NCBI GenBank assembly: GCA_021806765.1
Contig: JAJZQR010000010.1
Location: 1-39,503 of the forward strand
Origin: Chloroflexota bacterium
Lineage (GTDB): Bacteria; Chloroflexota; UBA6077
Direction of reading: 5' to 3'
Length of the DNA stretch: 39,503 nt
Below are positions 20,591-28,799 of the stretch, piece by piece; positions within the stretch are counted from its first letter, which is position 1, and the number at the start of each line of letters is the position of its first letter. The notes under the pieces are model-generated. The model did not search any database. It saw only the letters and a program-made list of their open reading frames with translations, and was not told the DNA's origin. Position numbers and translations under genes: made by a program.

Positions 20591-22049
20591 GTCCCGTGGC
20601 CCGCCGGACGCCGGCCACCCCTGCCGCCTCCACCGCCAGGGCCGCCGACATCAGGAAATCGTCGTGGCCTCGCTCGGGCGGGACGTAGAAATCCATAGCC
20701 TGGTTGGCCCCCACGGCGTAGCGAGCCTGTTCCATCTGGAGCCAGAACCCCCGGCTTTCCGGGGAGCCGTCCTCTCGATACATCTTGAATCGACCGGCGT
20801 TGACGGCCCCCAGGAAGTCGTAGGCCAGCTTCGACTTGCTGGGCGCGGAGAAGACGAAGGGGACCACCACCTGCCGGCCCAGGGCCGAGGCCAGGAAGCC
20901 GGACACCCCGGCCCCCACGCCGGTGGCGTCCACCACCACCTTCCGGCACTCCCACACGTTCCGCAGCAGGTCCAGCATCTGGGAGTACTGGTCCCGGTGC
21001 TTCCGGCCCGTCCAGTAGTAGTGCTCCACCACCTTCAGCCGCGGTTCCAGCACCAGATCGGAGATGGTGGACCAGTCCAGTTCGGCCACGGTGATGACGG
21101 TGGAGTCCTTGCGGGGCTTCAGGGAGCGGAGGGCGGCGTCGGCCGCCTCCTCGTCCTCCCCCGCCAGATCGATCCCCGCCACATACTCCCTGCCGGATAC
21201 CGGAAGGTGGCAGCGGGGGTGATCGCCCTGCATCTGGGCCCGCTGCTGGTCGCTCAGGAAGCCCGAGGCCCCGGCCAGCGTCTCCAGGCAGTACTGGGTC
21301 CGCAGGATCGGATGATCCGCGCCTAGGCGGGCGATCTCCCCCTCCACGTAGTGGCCGTAGTCCGGGTTGAAGGCGGCGACCCGCTGCCAGTCGTACTGGA
21401 AGTGGCGCCGCACCCCGTCCCTGGCCTCCAGGGCCAGGTTCAGCTGCTTCTGCTCCTCCAGCAGGGTGTCGGCGGTCCACGAGGTGCCGTACAGGACGGT
21501 GGTGACGTTGGTGGTGGCGCCCATGGGGCGGAACTCCTTGGCGTACTTCTCCCGACTAACGTCCTGGGCCTCGTCCACCTCCAGCAGCAGGTGGGCTGTG
21601 GCTCCCACCACGTTGCTGGACTCCTCGGCGGAGAAGAACATCACCGAGGCTTTTCCCAGGGTCATCATGTAGCCGTAGCTAGACCCCCACCGCCCCCGGT
21701 TCCAGGGGTTGTCGAGGACCTGCCCCAGCCGTAGCTTGGAGTTGACGATCTGGGGCTTGAAGGTGGGCGCGCACTTGACGATGTTCCCTCCCCTCCGCTG
21801 GAACAGGTTCAGGAGGAACAGCTCCAACTGGGCGCTCAGCTCGTTCTTGCCCGCCTGCCTGGCCATCATCACGGTGAAGGTGAGTCCTTTCCGGTGGAGC
21901 ACCGAGTCCACGATCGCCCGGGCGGGCTCCAGCTGGTAGGGACGCAGCGGCCTGCCCGCCACGTAGCGGCTGAAGAGGGCGGGGTCGGTGAGCAGCCGTT
22001 TGAGCAGGGTGTGGTAGCGATCCTCTCCATGGCGGCCCAGGGCCTCCAC
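20568..22049 (-). CDS. Phage terminase large subunit (TerL)
   Basis: 493 aa, the DNA-packaging motor. The N-terminal ATPase has adenine/Walker A region MARQAGKNELSAQLELFLL, Walker B LLLEVDEAQD and the coupling region YGTSWTADTLLEEQ. The C-terminal RNase H-like nuclease has the first Asp in AGIDLAGED, the second in VVVDATGVGAGVSGFL and the third in GHDDFLMSAALAV. All key residues are present, so it could be functional. GTG 22049 lies only about 12 nt from TATAAT, so the message is nearly leaderless. First gene of the phage block and directly behind an SOS box. The last residues (MSNE) come from a heptamer array. No small terminase gene is visible. Confidence 0.9.
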   Translation of the reverse strand: MEALGRHGEDRYHTLLKRLLTDPALFSRYVAGRPLRPYQLEPARAIVDSVLHRKGLTFTVMMARQAGKNELSAQLELFLLNLFQRRGGNIVKCAPTFKPQIVNSKLRLGQVLDNPWNRGRWGSSYGYMMTLGKASVMFFSAEESSNVVGATAHLLLEVDEAQDVSREKYAKEFRPMGATTNVTTVLYGTSWTADTLLEEQKQLNLALEARDGVRRHFQYDWQRVAAFNPDYGHYVEGEIARLGADHPILRTQYCLETLAGASGFLSDQQRAQMQGDHPRCHLPVSGREYVAGIDLAGEDEEAADAALRSLKPRKDSTVITVAELDWSTISDLVLEPRLKVVEHYYWTGRKHRDQYSQMLDLLRNVWECRKVVVDATGVGAGVSGFLASALGRQVVVPFVFSAPSKSKLAYDFLGAVNAGRFKMYREDGSPESRGFWLQMEQARYAVGANQAMDFYVPPERGHDDFLMSAALAVEAAGVAGVRRATGRRAMSNE

Positions 22050-22060
22050 CTCCCATCCCC

Positions 22061-22066
22061 ATTATA
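22061..22066 (-). promoter_or_regulatory. -10 element of the phage block
   Basis: Perfect TATAAT on the minus strand, overlapping the last bases of the SOS box. The start site would be near 22054, leaving a leader of about 5 nt. The -35 is weak (TAGAAG with an 18-bp spacer at best). Confidence 0.6.
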
Positions 22067-22080
22067 GAACGTTTGTTCTA
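22065..22080. promoter_or_regulatory. SOS (LexA-type) operator of the phage block
   Basis: TAGAACGTTTGTTCTA, core GAAC-N4-GTTC, 15 of 16 bases identical to the imuB operator. It overlaps the -10 of terL, so LexA would exclude polymerase. Confidence 0.83.
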
Positions 22081-22128
22081 GTAGCTTCTACAGATATACG
22101 CCACCGAGGGAGCCGTTTTGTCCGGCAG

Positions 22129-22156
22129 TTGGTGGGGAAGAGGTTTCGTGTACAAT
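22129..22156 (+). promoter_or_regulatory. Promoter of ywbE
   Basis: TTGGTG (22129-22134), 16-bp spacer, TACAAT (22151-22156), 48 bp upstream of the GTG start. Confidence 0.45.
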
Positions 22157-22204
22157 CGCCGTGAAACGGAATGACGGGGTCCGAGACGAGAGGAGGAAGG
22201 TCAG

Positions 22205-22399
22205 GTGGCTAGCGGACAGCAACGGCAGGACGTGCGGGTGGGCGCCAGGGTGCGCATCGTCGAGAAGCAGAACCAGCGGATGGGCGTCACCACCGAGGGG
22301 GTTGTCAGGGAACTGCTGACCAGGTCGGCCTTCCATCCCCACGGTATCAAGGTGCGGCTGGAGAGCGGCCAGGTGGGAAGGGTGAAGGAGATCCTATAG
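22205..22399 (+). CDS. ywbE: YwbE-family protein (DUF2196)
   Basis: 64 aa, matching the full length of Bacillus YwbE, a small conserved protein of unknown function. Diagnostic stretches: VGARVRIVEKQNQRMG, TTEGVVRELLTRSAFHPHG and IKVRLESGQVGRVKEIL, all expected in this family, which has an SH3-like small beta-barrel look. GTG start with AGGAGG 8 nt upstream. Transcribed alone, away from the phage block. It shows the right edge of the block is reached. Confidence 0.88.
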   Translation: MASGQQRQDVRVGARVRIVEKQNQRMGVTTEGVVRELLTRSAFHPHGIKVRLESGQVGRVKEIL

Positions 22400-22403
22400 G
22401 CGG

Positions 22404-22739
22404 CTACTGGCGCACCGACTGTCGCTGATGGAGTATATCCCGCAGACTGCGAGGCTCTCTCGTGACTGGGAGCACCGCCATGTGGTCGGCGGTCTTGACC
22501 AGTCTGATCTCGACACCGGCGAGCCATTCCACCGAAGGGTTTCCCAGTTCTCTTCCGACAACCAGGAACAGATCCCTGGCTCGGGAGAGGCCAAGTTCCA
22601 GGCACACCGAGTTTTCCCCGAGAGAGCGTGCCTGGGCGACCAGCCTTCTCGCCTCCTGAAAGGTCTGCTGCGCCTGGTTATCTGCCAGCAGCTTTGCCCA
22701 GATCCTGGACGTCTCCTCTTTGGTCAGACTCGCTACCAT
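22404..22739 (-). CDS. Hypothetical protein
   Basis: 111 aa from ATG 22739, which has AAGGGGG 5 nt upstream. The N-terminal half is helical and charged (TKEETSRIWAKLLADNQAQQTFQEARRLVAQA split by short turns); the second half has beta-like strands (DLFLVVGREL, WLAGVEIRLVKTADHMAVLP). I recognise no family, signal peptide or membrane segment. Plus-strand open frames over it are antisense shadows. Convergent with ywbE, 4 bp apart. Confidence 0.55.
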   Translation of the reverse strand: MVASLTKEETSRIWAKLLADNQAQQTFQEARRLVAQARSLGENSVCLELGLSRARDLFLVVGRELGNPSVEWLAGVEIRLVKTADHMAVLPVTREPRSLRDILHQRQSVRQ

Positions 22740-22870
22740 CGGTTCCCCCTTCAAGCCCTGCCATGTCATCAGCCATATGATCGGGAATCGGATCGAAGGG
22801 AGCCATGGACGAAGGTCCCGATGAGAGCGGGCCGGCAGACCAGCATTCCATCGCCAGAGGTCTCTTGTGC

Positions 22871-23473
22871 CTACCGGGTTTGGCCGTCGATCAGGACCTT
22901 GCCGTCCGACAGCTTGACGCTATTCAGGTCGATCCCCACGTCCAGCGCGTTCAGATCCTTGCCGCCCATCGCTGTCTCGGCTTGTTGGACGAGCTGCTCC
23001 TTCACCGGGTCGGGTACCGGCAGTCCGGCGGCCTTCAGGGAAGTCACGTCCACGTTCAGGAGTCCCCCGCTGGTCCCGACCTTTACCTGGGCCTCGATGG
23101 GGACCTCCTGGCCGCCCAGGCTGGCAACGCCGGTCACGACCGCGCTGTCCTGCTGCAGCTTTACGTCCACGTTCTTGATGGGCTTATCGTCGCCTGGGAT
23201 GGAGGATAGCTCCTGGGCTACCTTGGCATTCACCTCTTCCTGGGTCAGCTCCAACGAGACCGGCTGTTTCGACCCGCTCTTAACCTGAGTCTCGAGGCTG
23301 CCGACCTTCTGATCGAAGCTGGCGGCGTTCTTCGCCGTCTGCGTGGGCGTCTGCGTGACCGTCGTGGGTTGGACGGTGGGCTTCGGGGCGGAGAGAGTTT
23401 GATATCCGAGGAAGGCGCCTCCCACCAGGAGGGCCAGCAGGATTAGACCACCAAGAGCTTTCACGGCTTTCAC
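22871..23473 (-). CDS. Membrane-anchored or secreted beta-rich protein
   Basis: 200 aa with an N-terminal hydrophobic helix (KALGGLILLALLVGGAFLGY) as signal anchor, then a Pro/Thr/Gln linker (PTVQPTTVTQTPTQTA). The exported domain alternates strands and helices: SLELTQEEVNAKVAQELSS, IKNVDVKLQQDSAVVTGVAS, VPIEAQVKVGTSGGLLNVDV, SVKLSDGKVLIDGQ. This outline recalls LmeA/DUF2993-like lipid-binding proteins, but only by shape. GTG 23473 with AAGGGAAAG just upstream. Confidence 0.72.
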   Translation of the reverse strand: MKAVKALGGLILLALLVGGAFLGYQTLSAPKPTVQPTTVTQTPTQTAKNAASFDQKVGSLETQVKSGSKQPVSLELTQEEVNAKVAQELSSIPGDDKPIKNVDVKLQQDSAVVTGVASLGGQEVPIEAQVKVGTSGGLLNVDVTSLKAAGLPVPDPVKEQLVQQAETAMGGKDLNALDVGIDLNSVKLSDGKVLIDGQTR

Positions 23474-23496
23474 CTTTCCCTTGAGACTGAAGGATG

Positions 23497-23525
23497 AGCA
23501 TAGTCATATGATACCTGGCCAGCAA
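23497..23525 (-). promoter_or_regulatory. Possible promoter of the exported protein gene
   Basis: Minus-strand TTGCTG (23525-23520), 17-bp spacer, TATGCT (23502-23497), 24 bp before the GTG. Confidence 0.35.
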
Positions 23526-23660
23526 CTTGATGTCTTCCGCCAGACCCTTCGAGGCGAAGACTGGACTTGGAGACGATAATCCGTCAGAATCAAATGAGTA
23601 CCGAGGGCTTGCATTCCTTGGCCGCCGTGCGGCCCCCATTTTCCGATGAGAGAGTTTTCG

Positions 23661-24923
23661 ATGGCTTCAAAGACGTTGCCCTTCACCAAGGAGCAGATCG
23701 CCGGGATCCTGGAGCAGTATCCCACCCCCTTCCACATCTACGACGAGGCGGCCATCCTGGCCAACGCCCGCCGGCTGAAGGCTGCCTTCGCGGGGCTCGA
23801 GGGCTTCAAGGAGTACTTCGCCGTCAAGGCGCTGCCCAACCCCTTCATCCTGAAGATCCTGAAGGAGGAGGGTTTCGGCACCGACTGCTCGTCCCTGCCC
23901 GAGCTGCTGCTCTCCGAGCGGGTCGGCATCCTGGGGGAGGACATCATGTTCACCTCCAACGACACGCCGCCCGAGGAGTTCGTCAAGGCTCGAGATCTGG
24001 GCGCCATCATCAACCTGGACGACGTCAGCCACATCCCCTTCCTGGAGAAGACGGCGGGCATTCCGGAGTTGATCTGCCTCCGCTACAACCCGGGTCCCCT
24101 CAAGAAGGGCAATGCCATCATCGGCCACCCCGAGGAGGCCAAGTACGGCTTCACCCGGGAGCAGCTGTTCGAGGGCTACCGGATGCTGCAGGAGAAGGGG
24201 GCCAGGAGGTTCGGCCTCCACACCATGGTGGCCTCCAACGAGCTGGACTCCAGCTACTTCGTCGAGACGGCCGCCATCCTCTTCGACCTGGTGGTGGAGA
24301 TCCACCAGAAGCTGGGGCTCCGCTTCGAGTTCATCAATATCGGCGGGGGCATCGGTATCCCCTACCGGCCCGAGCAGGAGCCCGTCTCCTACGAGAAGGT
24401 CGCCCAGGGGATTCAGGAGGCCTACCAGGAGAAGATCGTCAAGAACGGCCTGGCGCCGATAAAGCTGTTCATGGAGTGCGGCCGGATCATCACCGGTCCC
24501 TACGGCTACCTGGTGACCACGGTCCGGCACATCAAGAACAGCTACAAGGACTACGTGGGGCTGGACGCCTGCATGGCCAACCTGATGCGGCCGGCCATCT
24601 ACGGGGCCTACCACCACATCACCATCCTGGGGAAAGAGAGCCAGCCGGCAGCCCACCAGTACGACGTGACCGGCTCCCTCTGCGAGAACAACGACAAGTT
24701 CGCCATCGACAGGATGATGCCGGAGGTGGAGCGGGGCGATATCCTGGTGATCCACGACACGGGAGCCCACGGCTACTCCATGGGCTTCAACTACAACGGC
24801 AAGCTGCGCTCGGCGGAACTGCTGCTGCGGGAGAACGGCGAGGTCGTACCGATCCGGCGGGCCGAGACCCCCAGCGACTACTTCGCCACCCTGGACTTCG
24901 ATGCCCTGCAGGATTTCCACTAA
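23661..24923 (+). CDS. lysA: Diaminopimelate decarboxylase-like PLP enzyme
   Basis: 420 aa from ATG 23661 (GAGAG 6 nt upstream; ATG 23646 has no binding site). Fold III decarboxylase: PLP Lys56 in EYFAVKALPNP, phosphate loop NIGGGIGIPY, ECGRIITGPYG, and the cross-subunit CENNDKF (the CEs-x-D motif of the family has Asn-Asn here). It would decarboxylate meso-diaminopimelate to lysine in the cytoplasm; some relatives act on arginine or carboxynorspermidine, so the substrate is not certain. It stands alone and ends at a GTAG palindrome acting as a likely terminator. Confidence 0.85.
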   Translation: MASKTLPFTKEQIAGILEQYPTPFHIYDEAAILANARRLKAAFAGLEGFKEYFAVKALPNPFILKILKEEGFGTDCSSLPELLLSERVGILGEDIMFTSNDTPPEEFVKARDLGAIINLDDVSHIPFLEKTAGIPELICLRYNPGPLKKGNAIIGHPEEAKYGFTREQLFEGYRMLQEKGARRFGLHTMVASNELDSSYFVETAAILFDLVVEIHQKLGLRFEFINIGGGIGIPYRPEQEPVSYEKVAQGIQEAYQEKIVKNGLAPIKLFMECGRIITGPYGYLVTTVRHIKNSYKDYVGLDACMANLMRPAIYGAYHHITILGKESQPAAHQYDVTGSLCENNDKFAIDRMMPEVERGDILVIHDTGAHGYSMGFNYNGKLRSAELLLRENGEVVPIRRAETPSDYFATLDFDALQDFH

Positions 24924-24941
24924 GAACCGCTAACAAGTCCA

Positions 24942-24967
24942 GTAGGCGGGGTTGCCTCAACCCCGCC
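24942..24967. terminator. GTAG palindrome after lysA
   Basis: GTAGGCGGGGTTG-CCT-CAACCCCGCC, a perfect 10-11 bp stem 18 nt after the stop. The rest of 24968-25279 holds no gene that I can see; it has GC-rich palindromes such as GCCGGCCTGCCGGCC at 25170-25184. Confidence 0.6.
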
Positions 24968-25279
24968 GTCGAGACTGACCGACGGGCGGGTTGGGGCAAG
25001 AATGCTGCCAGCAAGCCCCGTATCGGTAGTAGACCCCATCTTGCCGATCCCATGAACCATGCCACGAAGGCGAAGAGGGCTGCCGTTTTGGGGTGAGTTG
25101 AAGGTCTGATTGGCCGTGGAGAGGTTGGGAGTGCCGGGCTGGTACTGGTTGTGCAGGTTTCTTCTTCGCCGGCCTGCCGGCCATGGCTCGGCCGGCTCGA
25201 GCCAGCCCAGGATGTCCATCGCAGGTGACAGAAGGCGCTGTCCAGGTCCGCGAAGCTCGCGTCTCGGGGGAGGCCGCAG

Positions 25280-27553
25280 ATGGAGGACGACCGCAAGACG
25301 AAGGAGCAGCTCCTGGTGGAGCTGGCCGAGGCTCGCCAGCGCATCGCCGAACTCGAGGCTCACGGGGTCGAGCCTGGGAGGGGCTTGTCCGCTGCGGAGG
25401 TGGAAGCTGCCCTGCGGGCCCTGCCCGACCTCTTCTTCCGGGTCGGCCCCGACTTCATCATCCTCGACTACAGGGTGGGGCGCCTGACCGATCTGCCCCT
25501 CCCTCCCGAGCCCATCCTCGGGAAGCGGACACGGGACGTCCTTCCCGTCAAAGTAGCCCGACTGCTGGAACGAGCCACCCTGAAGGCCCTGAAGGACAGG
25601 GCGATGGTTCCCCTGGAGTTCACCCTCGAACTTCCCCAGGGCGAGCAGATCTACGAGGCGAGAGTGGTGCCTCTGAGAGAAGATCAGGCCGTCCAGGTGA
25701 TCCGGAACGTCACCGACCGAAGACGGGCCGAGGAGGCACTGAAAGCCGCCAACCGGTCCCTCCAGATCTACGCCCGGCTGGTCGAGAGCTCCCCCGATCG
25801 GATCTCCGTGGTCGATCGCCACCACGTCTTTTGCATGGTGAACCCCACCTACGCCCGGATGCAAGGCCGTCCGGCCTCCGACTTCGTGGGCCATCCCGTC
25901 GCCGAATTCTTTCGCCGGGAGGAGTACGAGAGCCTGATCCGTCCCAACCTGGATCGCTGCTTTGCTGGGGAGTCCGTCCACTACCAGGCCTGGTTCACAT
26001 ACCCGGTGCCCGGCCGGCGCTACATGGACGCCCGTTACTACCCGCTCGTCGAGCGAGGCCGGGTGGACTACGCCGTCCTGCAGATCCGTGACGTCACCGA
26101 GGCTCACCTGGCGGAGGAGCAGCTTCGGGAGAACGAGGAGCGTTTCCGGCTGATCGTCGACAACTCCCCGGACACCATATACCACCAGGATCGCGACCTC
26201 CGATACATCTGGATCTTCAACCCGGTGTCTCCCTTGACCGAGGCGCGGGTGCTGGGGAAGACCGATTTCGATCTCTTCTCCCCCGAGGATGCGGAGCGGC
26301 TCAAGGAGATCAAGCGAAAGGTGCTGGAGACCGGGGTGGGGGATAGGGTTGAGGAGCACCTCATCGTCGACGGGATCGAGCACTGGTTGGAGGTGGCGCT
26401 GCAGCCTCGAAGGGACCAACGGGGCGAGATCGTGGGGCTGTGGGGCTACTGCCGGGATATCACCAATCGCAAGCGGGCAGAGGAAGCGCTGCGGGAGAGC
26501 CAGGAGCGGTATCGCAACCTGGTGGAGACCACCAGCGATTGGGTGTGGGAAGTGGACGTGGATACCGTCTACAGCTACGTGAGCCCTCGGGTTCGAGACC
26601 TTCTCGGCTATTCCCCTGAGGAGTTGCTGGGCAGAACCCCCTTCGATCTGATGCCGCCCGAGGAGGCTCAGCGGGTGGAGGAAGGCTTCTGGCCGACCCT
26701 GGCCGAGCGTGAGCCCTTCCGCTTCCTGGAGAACGCCAACCGCCACAGCGATGGCCACCTGGTCGTGCTGGAGACCAGCGCGATCCCGGTCTTCGACGAA
26801 GCCGGCAAGTTCTATGGCTACCGGGGTATCGATCGGGACATCACGGAGCGGAAACAGGTGGAGCGGCTACGGGAGGAGTACCTCTCCCTCATCTCTCACG
26901 ACCTCCGAGCCCCCCTTGCCGTCATCATGGGGCAGGCCGACTGGCTCCGCCGGCTGCTGGAGAAGAGGGGGCTGGAGCGGGAAACCGGCAGCGCCGAGTC
27001 CATCCTGAAGGGCGCCAGGCGGATGAACTCCATGATCCAGGACCTCGTGGAGTCTGCCCGCCTGGAGGCCGGGCGGATGGAGATGCGCAAGGAACTCGTC
27101 AACCTGCCGGAGCTGGCCTCCGAGGTGATCCAGCGGGTGGGCACCCTCCAGGAACGGGCGAGGTTGCAGTTGGAGCCTCTGGAGTGGGTTCCACCTGTCC
27201 CGGCGGACCCGGAGCGGATCGAGCGGGTGTTGATGAACCTGATCACCAATGCCCTGAAGTACTCGCCGGCGGATAGACCGGTGATGATTCGGGTGAGACA
27301 TCGGGATGGGGAGGCCCTGGTATCGGTGACGGACCAGGGCCTGGGGATCCTTCCCGAGGACATGCCCTTTCTCTTCGAGCGTTTCTTCCGGGCGAAGACG
27401 GGGAAGAAGGCAGAGGGGCTTGGGCTGGGCCTCTACATCAGCCGCCTGATCGTGGAGGCCCACGGGGGCCGGATCTGGGCGGAGAGCCAGGTGGGCAAGG
27501 GGAGCACCTTCTTCTTCACCCTGCCCATGGAGGAGATCCCGCAACGCCCGTAG
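25280..27553 (+). CDS. Soluble multi-PAS sensor histidine kinase
   Basis: 757 aa with no membrane helix. After a short coiled coil (LLVELAEARQRIAELE) four PAS domains follow at about 45-155, 160-275, 285-405 and 410-525, recognisable by repeats of VTDRRRAEEALK, VTEAHLAEEQL, ITNRKRAEEAL and ITERKQVERL at their ends. The HisKA domain has the phosphoacceptor His540 in SLISHDLRAPLAVIMG; the ATPase domain has NLITNALKYSP (N box), DQGLGI (G1), FERFFRA (F box) and GLGLGLYI (G2). Complete and probably active, sensing an internal signal through PAS. No response regulator gene is adjacent; the orphan receiver at 33864 is a possible partner only by guess. Confidence 0.93.
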   Translation: MEDDRKTKEQLLVELAEARQRIAELEAHGVEPGRGLSAAEVEAALRALPDLFFRVGPDFIILDYRVGRLTDLPLPPEPILGKRTRDVLPVKVARLLERATLKALKDRAMVPLEFTLELPQGEQIYEARVVPLREDQAVQVIRNVTDRRRAEEALKAANRSLQIYARLVESSPDRISVVDRHHVFCMVNPTYARMQGRPASDFVGHPVAEFFRREEYESLIRPNLDRCFAGESVHYQAWFTYPVPGRRYMDARYYPLVERGRVDYAVLQIRDVTEAHLAEEQLRENEERFRLIVDNSPDTIYHQDRDLRYIWIFNPVSPLTEARVLGKTDFDLFSPEDAERLKEIKRKVLETGVGDRVEEHLIVDGIEHWLEVALQPRRDQRGEIVGLWGYCRDITNRKRAEEALRESQERYRNLVETTSDWVWEVDVDTVYSYVSPRVRDLLGYSPEELLGRTPFDLMPPEEAQRVEEGFWPTLAEREPFRFLENANRHSDGHLVVLETSAIPVFDEAGKFYGYRGIDRDITERKQVERLREEYLSLISHDLRAPLAVIMGQADWLRRLLEKRGLERETGSAESILKGARRMNSMIQDLVESARLEAGRMEMRKELVNLPELASEVIQRVGTLQERARLQLEPLEWVPPVPADPERIERVLMNLITNALKYSPADRPVMIRVRHRDGEALVSVTDQGLGILPEDMPFLFERFFRAKTGKKAEGLGLGLYISRLIVEAHGGRIWAESQVGKGSTFFFTLPMEEIPQRP

Positions 27554-27561
27554 GCGCGCTC

Positions 27562-27629
27562 GTAGTAACGACTTCAGTCGTTCGTGCCTCGTGGCCCGCC
27601 TGAGGACGAACGGCTGAAGCCGTTACTAC
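27562..27629. repeat. GTAGTAACGACTTCAGTCGTT palindrome, copy 3
   Basis: 68-bp inverted repeat nine bases after the kinase stop, with arms GTAGTAACGACTTCAGTCGT and its complement (two compensating-type changes CGGCTGAAGCCG). Likely RNA hairpin separating the kinase from the next gene. Confidence 0.9.
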
Positions 27630-27736
27630 AGTGGGAGATCCCCGTAACGCAGCCCGTACATTTGCCGTTCAACCAGCGACTATTACTCTCGAAAGGGATG
27701 TGAATCCGCGGCAACACTCGCTTCAGGAGAGATAGG

Positions 27737-28684
27737 ATGCAGAAGGTACATGCTCATTGGACTAGGATTGGGAGAACACGCTCGGCACTGGTAGCCGGGA
27801 CGGCTGCCTGCGCTATCTTCGCGGCGGCCCTCGTTCCCGCGGTGGCCGCGCCGGAGGGCACCGATCCCACCCCCACGGCAACGGCTACCGTCGCCCAGCA
27901 GGCTCCCGAGAAGGTGCGGGACAATCACCAGCGGCTGGAGAAGCTGCTCCAGCGGGAGCAGAAGGAGTTGGATCGGGAGCAGAAGGTGCTCACCCGTGCC
28001 AACGACGTCATCTCCAAGACCCAGGATCGCATCAACAACCTGAAGTCCAAGGGCCAGGACACCTCTCACCTCGAGGCTGCCCTGTCCGGCTTCCAGAATG
28101 ACGTCAACTCCGCTCAGAACAGCTACAACTCGGCTAAGAGCACCCTGGATGCCAAGACCGGCTTCGACGGCAACGGCCAGGTGACCGACGTTACCCAGGC
28201 GAGGAACACCCTGAACACCGCGCAGAAGGCGATGCAGCAGTTCCGGCAGGCCGCGAGGCAGGCCACCAGGGATTTCCGCACGGCCAGAAGCCATCTAACC
28301 CAGGAAAACCGGCTCGCCCGCGAGCAGAAGCAGCTGAGTGCTGAGCAGAAGCGACTGGACCAGGCCAACAAGACGGCCACCAACACCCAGAGCTTCATCG
28401 ACAAGCAGAAGTCCAACGGCAAAGATACCTCGAAGGTAGAGGCAGCCCTGGGCGACTTCAAGACGGCCATAACCTCAGCTCAGGGCAGCTTCGACTCCGC
28501 CAAGAGTACCTTGGATGCGAGGGCAGGCTTCGACGGCAACGGCCAGGTGACCGACGCTGCCCAGGCCAGGGGCACCCTGCAGACCGTGGCCAAGGCCTTC
28601 CAGCAGATGAACCAGACCCTGGGGCAGGCCGGCAGGGTCCTGCGCCAGGCCATCAAAGACTTCCGAGCGGCCAATAAGGCGTAG
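27737..28684 (+). CDS. Secreted coiled-coil protein with an internal duplication
   Basis: 315 aa. Signal peptide about 1-38 (SALVAGTAACAIFAAALVPAVAAP), a TPTATATVA linker, then two copies of a ~105-residue unit (about 64-172 and 196-304). Each unit has LxREQKxL, a helix ending in KSKGQDTSHLEAAL or KSNGKDTSKVEAAL, the signature STLDAKTGFDGNGQVTD or STLDARAGFDGNGQVTD, and a Gln-rich helix (QARNTLNTAQKAMQQFRQA). All-helical, probably rod-like outside the cell. DGNGQVTD looks a little like a calcium loop but lacks the full ligand pattern. GGAGAG 7 nt upstream sets the ATG. Function unknown. Confidence 0.82.
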   Translation: MQKVHAHWTRIGRTRSALVAGTAACAIFAAALVPAVAAPEGTDPTPTATATVAQQAPEKVRDNHQRLEKLLQREQKELDREQKVLTRANDVISKTQDRINNLKSKGQDTSHLEAALSGFQNDVNSAQNSYNSAKSTLDAKTGFDGNGQVTDVTQARNTLNTAQKAMQQFRQAARQATRDFRTARSHLTQENRLAREQKQLSAEQKRLDQANKTATNTQSFIDKQKSNGKDTSKVEAALGDFKTAITSAQGSFDSAKSTLDARAGFDGNGQVTDAAQARGTLQTVAKAFQQMNQTLGQAGRVLRQAIKDFRAANKA

Positions 28685-28719
28685 CCCTGCGGACAGGTCA
28701 AACCTCGCTTCGTACACTG

Positions 28720-28760
28720 GTAGGGGCGAAGCCTTCGCCGGGCGAAGGCTTCGCCCCTAC
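28720..28760. terminator. GTAGGGGCGAAGCCTTCGCC palindrome between convergent genes
   Basis: 41-bp near-perfect palindrome (GTAGGGGCGAAGCCTTCGCC and its complement) between the coiled-coil gene and the helicase gene; well placed as a bidirectional terminator. Confidence 0.7.
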
Positions 28761-28799
28761 TCCGTTTCTATCAGCGCCTGGACGTATTGTCAGCAGTGC

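Noticed and set aside
22428..23288. Plus-strand frame of 286 codons
   Set aside because: Antisense to two minus-strand genes that have ribosome-binding sites and sensible protein features.
23567..25096. Long plus-strand frame over lysA in another phase
   Set aside because: Arg/Pro/Gly-rich shadow; lysA in the other frame has all PLP motifs.
24920..26758. Long minus-strand frame of 612 codons
   Set aside because: Shadow of the histidine kinase gene in GC-rich DNA; no binding site or family motif.
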